A DNA stretch of 8,488 nucleotides from CAYQTL01 sp964420405 (lineage in GTDB: Bacteria; Acidobacteriota; Thermoanaerobaculia; Thermoanaerobaculales; Sulfomarinibacteraceae), in the NCBI GenBank assembly GCA_964420405.1, contig CAYQTL010000119.1:1-8488 (forward strand), written 5' to 3'. Of the stretch, positions 6,360 to 8,488 are shown piece after piece. The notes beneath the pieces were generated by a model that worked only from the letters and a program-made list of their open reading frames with translations, did no database searches and was not told the DNA's origin. A program made the position numbers and the translations under genes. The stretch's first letter is position 1; each line of letters starts with the position of its first letter.

Positions 6360-7670
6360 ATGCTGGACCGCACCCTCTACCGCTGGTTGAGCGATGACGA
6401 CGGCCAGCAGCGCGCCTGCTCCGACCTCCCCGAGGAGGCGTGCCGCCACGCCCCGCGCAGCTTCGTCCTCAACGCCGCCAACGGCGCCTGCACCAAGCTC
6501 GCCGAGCAGCTCGGGAGCCCCGGACTTGTGCTGGCGTGGCTGCTCGAGAACGTCGGCGCCCCGGTGGCGCTCGTCGGCTGGCTCGAGCCGCTGCGACGCG
6601 GCGGATCGATGCTGCCCCAGCTCGCGGTGTCGGCCCAGATTCGCGCCCGGAGGATCCGGAAATGGCTCTGGGTCGGCGCCGGCCTGGTCCAGGCCGCGGC
6701 GCTCGCGGCGATGGCCGCAGCTGCTGTCGGGCTCGGCGGAGTCGCTGCCGGCGTTGCGATTCTCGTGCTGCTGGCGGTCTTCAGCGTCGCCAGCGGCGTG
6801 GGGTCGGTGGCCTTCTCCGATGTCGTCGGCAAGACCGTCGACAAGGGCAAGCGCGGCCAGCTGCTGGCGGTGCGTGCGTCGGTCGGCGGCGCACTGACGC
6901 TCGTCGCGGGTGTCGGCCTCCGGCTCGGCGTCGGTGAGGAGGCCGGAGTGTGGCTGTACGTTGGCCTACTGCTTTCGGCCGCAGCCCTCTGGGCCGTCGC
7001 GGCGGCCCTGTTCGCCGGCATCGGAGAGCACCCAGGCGAGACCGAGGGCGGGGCGAACGCCCTGTCGGAGGTCCGCGCCGCCGGCCACCTCCTCGCCGAG
7101 AGCGGTGGCTTCCGCCGGTACCTCCTCGCCCGTTCGGTGCTGCTGCCGGTGGAGCTCGCGATTCCGTACTACGCGCTGCACTCGAGGCGGCTGGGGCTCG
7201 AGGCGCGGGACCTGGGCGTCGCGATCGTCGCCGTGGGGATCGCCAACCTCCTGTCGAGCCCCCTGTGGGGGCGGACCGCCGACCGCGTGTCGAGCAGGCT
7301 GGTGATGATGCTCGGCGGCCTGGTGTCGGCCGCGGCGACCGGCGTCGCACTGGGCCTCGACGCCTGGGCACCCGACGGCGTCCAGGCGGTCGCGTACGCT
7401 CCGGTGTTCTTCCTCGCCGGGCTCGCGATCGCCGGCATTCGGCTCGGCCGCAAGACCTACCTCGTGGACGCCACGGAGGTGCGCACGCGGTCGCTCTACG
7501 TGTCGCTGGCGAACACGCTGATCGGTGCCCTCACCTTCGCGTGGGGGCTGCTCGGCCTGCTTGCCGACGTGACCAGCATCCGGACCCTGCTGCTGGTTCT
7601 GCTCGGCATCGCACTCGCCGGCACCACCGCCGCCCGCTTCATGCCCGAAGCCTCCGACATGCGCTCGTAG
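6360..7670 (+). CDS. MFS (major facilitator superfamily) permease of unknown substrate
   Basis: Integral inner-membrane transporter of 436 aa with roughly 10-12 hydrophobic helices (clear ones at about 56-77, 102-122, 127-150, 168-190, 196-220, 284-300, 313-334, 344-362, 385-403 and 407-424). The N-terminal cytosolic segment LPEEACRHAPRSF then NGACTKLAEQLGSPGLVLAWLL (41-62), and GGSMLPQLAVSAQIRARRIRKW (81-102), resemble, from memory, an uncharacterised MFS family in which LLPQL and RKW are conserved. PLWGRTADRVSSRLVMM (301-317) is the usual MFS loop motif between helices of the C-terminal half. I chose the ATG at 6360, with GGAG 2 bp upstream; a GTG at 6264 in the same frame lies inside the REP-like sequence and should be ignored. 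TATCCT at 6311-6316 is a weak possible -10. Substrate cannot be inferred. Confidence 0.85.
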   Translation: MLDRTLYRWLSDDDGQQRACSDLPEEACRHAPRSFVLNAANGACTKLAEQLGSPGLVLAWLLENVGAPVALVGWLEPLRRGGSMLPQLAVSAQIRARRIRKWLWVGAGLVQAAALAAMAAAAVGLGGVAAGVAILVLLAVFSVASGVGSVAFSDVVGKTVDKGKRGQLLAVRASVGGALTLVAGVGLRLGVGEEAGVWLYVGLLLSAAALWAVAAALFAGIGEHPGETEGGANALSEVRAAGHLLAESGGFRRYLLARSVLLPVELAIPYYALHSRRLGLEARDLGVAIVAVGIANLLSSPLWGRTADRVSSRLVMMLGGLVSAAATGVALGLDAWAPDGVQAVAYAPVFFLAGLAIAGIRLGRKTYLVDATEVRTRSLYVSLANTLIGALTFAWGLLGLLADVTSIRTLLLVLLGIALAGTTAARFMPEASDMRS

Positions 7671-7685
7671 TCGCGACCCCGCCCT

Positions 7686-7928
7686 CCGATCCCGATCCCG
7701 ATCCCGATGCCGATGCCGATGCCGGCGACAGCCACCAGCAGCAGCGTCAGCGACGGCCGGGGGGGCTGGCGCGTCCCTCCCCGCGATGCCGGCCCCGTCC
7801 CCGTAGGGCCGGGGTTGATTCCCCGGCCGCCGGCAGGGCGGTCGTCGGCCCTCCGCCGTGGGCGAACCACCGCCCTACCCTGCGAAGGTCCGCCGCAACC
7901 ATCGGGGCCGGGACCGCGACCGCATCGG
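7686..7928. repeat. GATCCC-edged, REP-containing repeat element, copy 2 (MITE-like)
   Basis: Second copy of the element at 4636-4880, same orientation and nearly the same length (about 243 bp). It opens with three GATCCC and three GATGCC hexamers (from 7688). The conserved block begins at 7726 and carries seven G instead of eight. The GTAG stem-loop is at 7803-7828 and the second hairpin has GGGCGGT (7836-7842) and ACCGCCC (7869-7875). The loop of the first stem changes from TTGAC to TTGATT while the 8-bp arms stay perfect, consistent with selection or recent origin of the stem. The right terminal repeat (7901-7928, ATCGGGGCCGGGACCGCGACC...) is more diverged than in copy 1. It fills the MFS-acnA gap (7671-7973), where I see no other gene. 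Confidence 0.85.
7803..7828 (+). repeat. GTAG-headed REP-like stem-loop (in copy 2)
   Basis: GTAG (7803-7806), GGCCGGGG (7807-7814), loop TTGATT, CCCCGGCC (7821-7828). The arms are identical to those at 4764-4784. Placed 133 bp after the MFS stop codon, it could also end that transcript, though no T-run follows. Confidence 0.6.
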
Positions 7929-7973
7929 AATGGGCGGTGCCCTCCGAACGCTGTCATCCACCGGAGGAGCACC

Positions 7974-8488
7974 ATGGCCGACAGCACCCGATTCTCCGCC
8001 CGCAGAAGCCTCGAGACCGCCGACGGCGCGGTCGACTACCACGAGCTCGCCGCCGTCCACCGGGCCGGCGCCGGCGACCCCTCGCGGCTGCCAAACTCGA
8101 TCAAGGTGCTGCTGGAGTCAGCGCTACGCAACGTCGACGGCCACCTGATCACCGACGACGACGTGGCCCGGATCGCGGCCTGGGATCCGGCCGATCCCGA
8201 GCCGTCGGAGATCCCCTTCATCCCCGGCCGGGTGGTGCTACAGGACTTCACCGGCGTGCCGGCGGTGGTCGACCTCGCCGCCCTGCGCGACGCCGCCACC
8301 AGGCTGGGCGGCGACCCCCAGCGGATCAACCCGCTGGTGCCGTGCGACCTGGTGATCGACCACTCCGTGCAGGTCGACTACTTCGGCCGGCCCGACGCGC
8401 TGCGGCTGAACGCGAAGATCGAGTTCGAGCGCAACCGCGAGCGGTACGAGTTCCTCAAGTGGGGCCAGACCGCGTTCGAGAGCTTCTC
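7974..8488 (+). CDS. acnA: Aconitate hydratase A, N-terminal 171 residues (cut by window end)
   Basis: TCA-cycle enzyme converting citrate to isocitrate through cis-aconitate with a [4Fe-4S] cluster in the cytoplasm. The visible part aligns along its length with AcnA/IRP-type aconitases: LPNSIKVLLESALR (39-52), then RVVLQDFTGVPAVVDLAALR (86-105), INPLVPCDLVIDHSVQVDYFG (118-138) and FERNRERYEFLKWGQTAFESF at the end. Q90 and D129-H130 correspond to active-site residues of the family (Q72, D100 and H101 in mitochondrial aconitase). The cluster cysteines and the swivel domain lie beyond the window. The ATG at 7974 follows GGAGGAGCACC, a strong ribosome site almost identical to that of the channel gene. 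No obvious promoter was seen in the 45 bp between repeat copy 2 and the start. The full protein is expected to be about 900 aa. Confidence 0.95.
   Translation, partial: MADSTRFSARRSLETADGAVDYHELAAVHRAGAGDPSRLPNSIKVLLESALRNVDGHLITDDDVARIAAWDPADPEPSEIPFIPGRVVLQDFTGVPAVVDLAALRDAATRLGGDPQRINPLVPCDLVIDHSVQVDYFGRPDALRLNAKIEFERNRERYEFLKWGQTAFESF

Noticed and set aside
4703..6373. Minus-strand frame of 556 codons opposite the channel gene
   Set aside because: Antisense shadow with repetitive Asp/His/Gly/Arg composition; the plus-strand MscS protein is unambiguous.
7496..7987. Minus-strand open frame with a repeated Gly-Ile peptide
   Set aside because: The Gly-Ile run is just the translation of GATCCC/GATGCC hexamers in the repeat; the same peptide appears opposite copy 1. 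Not evidence of a gene.

Overview
This is a high-G+C bacterial window with five complete protein genes and the 5' part of a sixth, separated by repeat-rich spacers. The valyl-tRNA synthetase is of the 'DDNGLPTE' type shared by archaea and some actinobacteria. With the high G+C, the strong GGAGG ribosome sites and one apparently leaderless gene, it suggests an actinobacterium-like or other high-G+C environmental bacterium. That taxonomic guess is low confidence.

Left part (1-1563). An apparently intact integron integrase gene, intI (minus strand, 251-1255), carries the integron-specific insertion domain and the full tyrosine-recombinase catalytic set. Its promoter lies so close to the ATG that the mRNA is probably leaderless. 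Beyond its 3' end is a locally A+T-richer stretch holding two hairpins. One (29-56) contains GCCTAAC-TACA-GTTAGGC, which resembles the core of an integron recombination site. If it is attI, or the edge of a cassette array, the array would lie left of the window in the uncommon 'reverse' layout, on the 3' side of intI.

Middle (1564-4573). A minus-strand two-gene operon: an unrecognised 118-aa protein, then valS 13 bp downstream. An extended -10 promoter precedes it.

Right part (4574-8488). Three plus-strand genes: an MscS-family mechanosensitive channel, an MFS permease and aconitase A (acnA, cut by the window end). The most striking structure here is a roughly 245-bp repeat present twice, at 4636-4880 and 7686-7928. 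Each copy has an edge of GATCCC hexamers, a G-rich conserved block, a GTAG-headed stem-loop (REP-like), a second hairpin and, most clearly in copy 1, a terminal inverted repeat. One copy lies just upstream of mscS and the other just upstream of acnA. A second, unrelated REP-like family, arranged as an inverted pair after a short tandem array, fills the mscS-MFS gap. No transposase for these repeats is in the window, so they look like non-autonomous elements mobilised from elsewhere.

Functionally the chromosomal genes are ordinary housekeeping or transport genes. The accessory signal is the integron integrase with its putative recombination site and the two repeat families.
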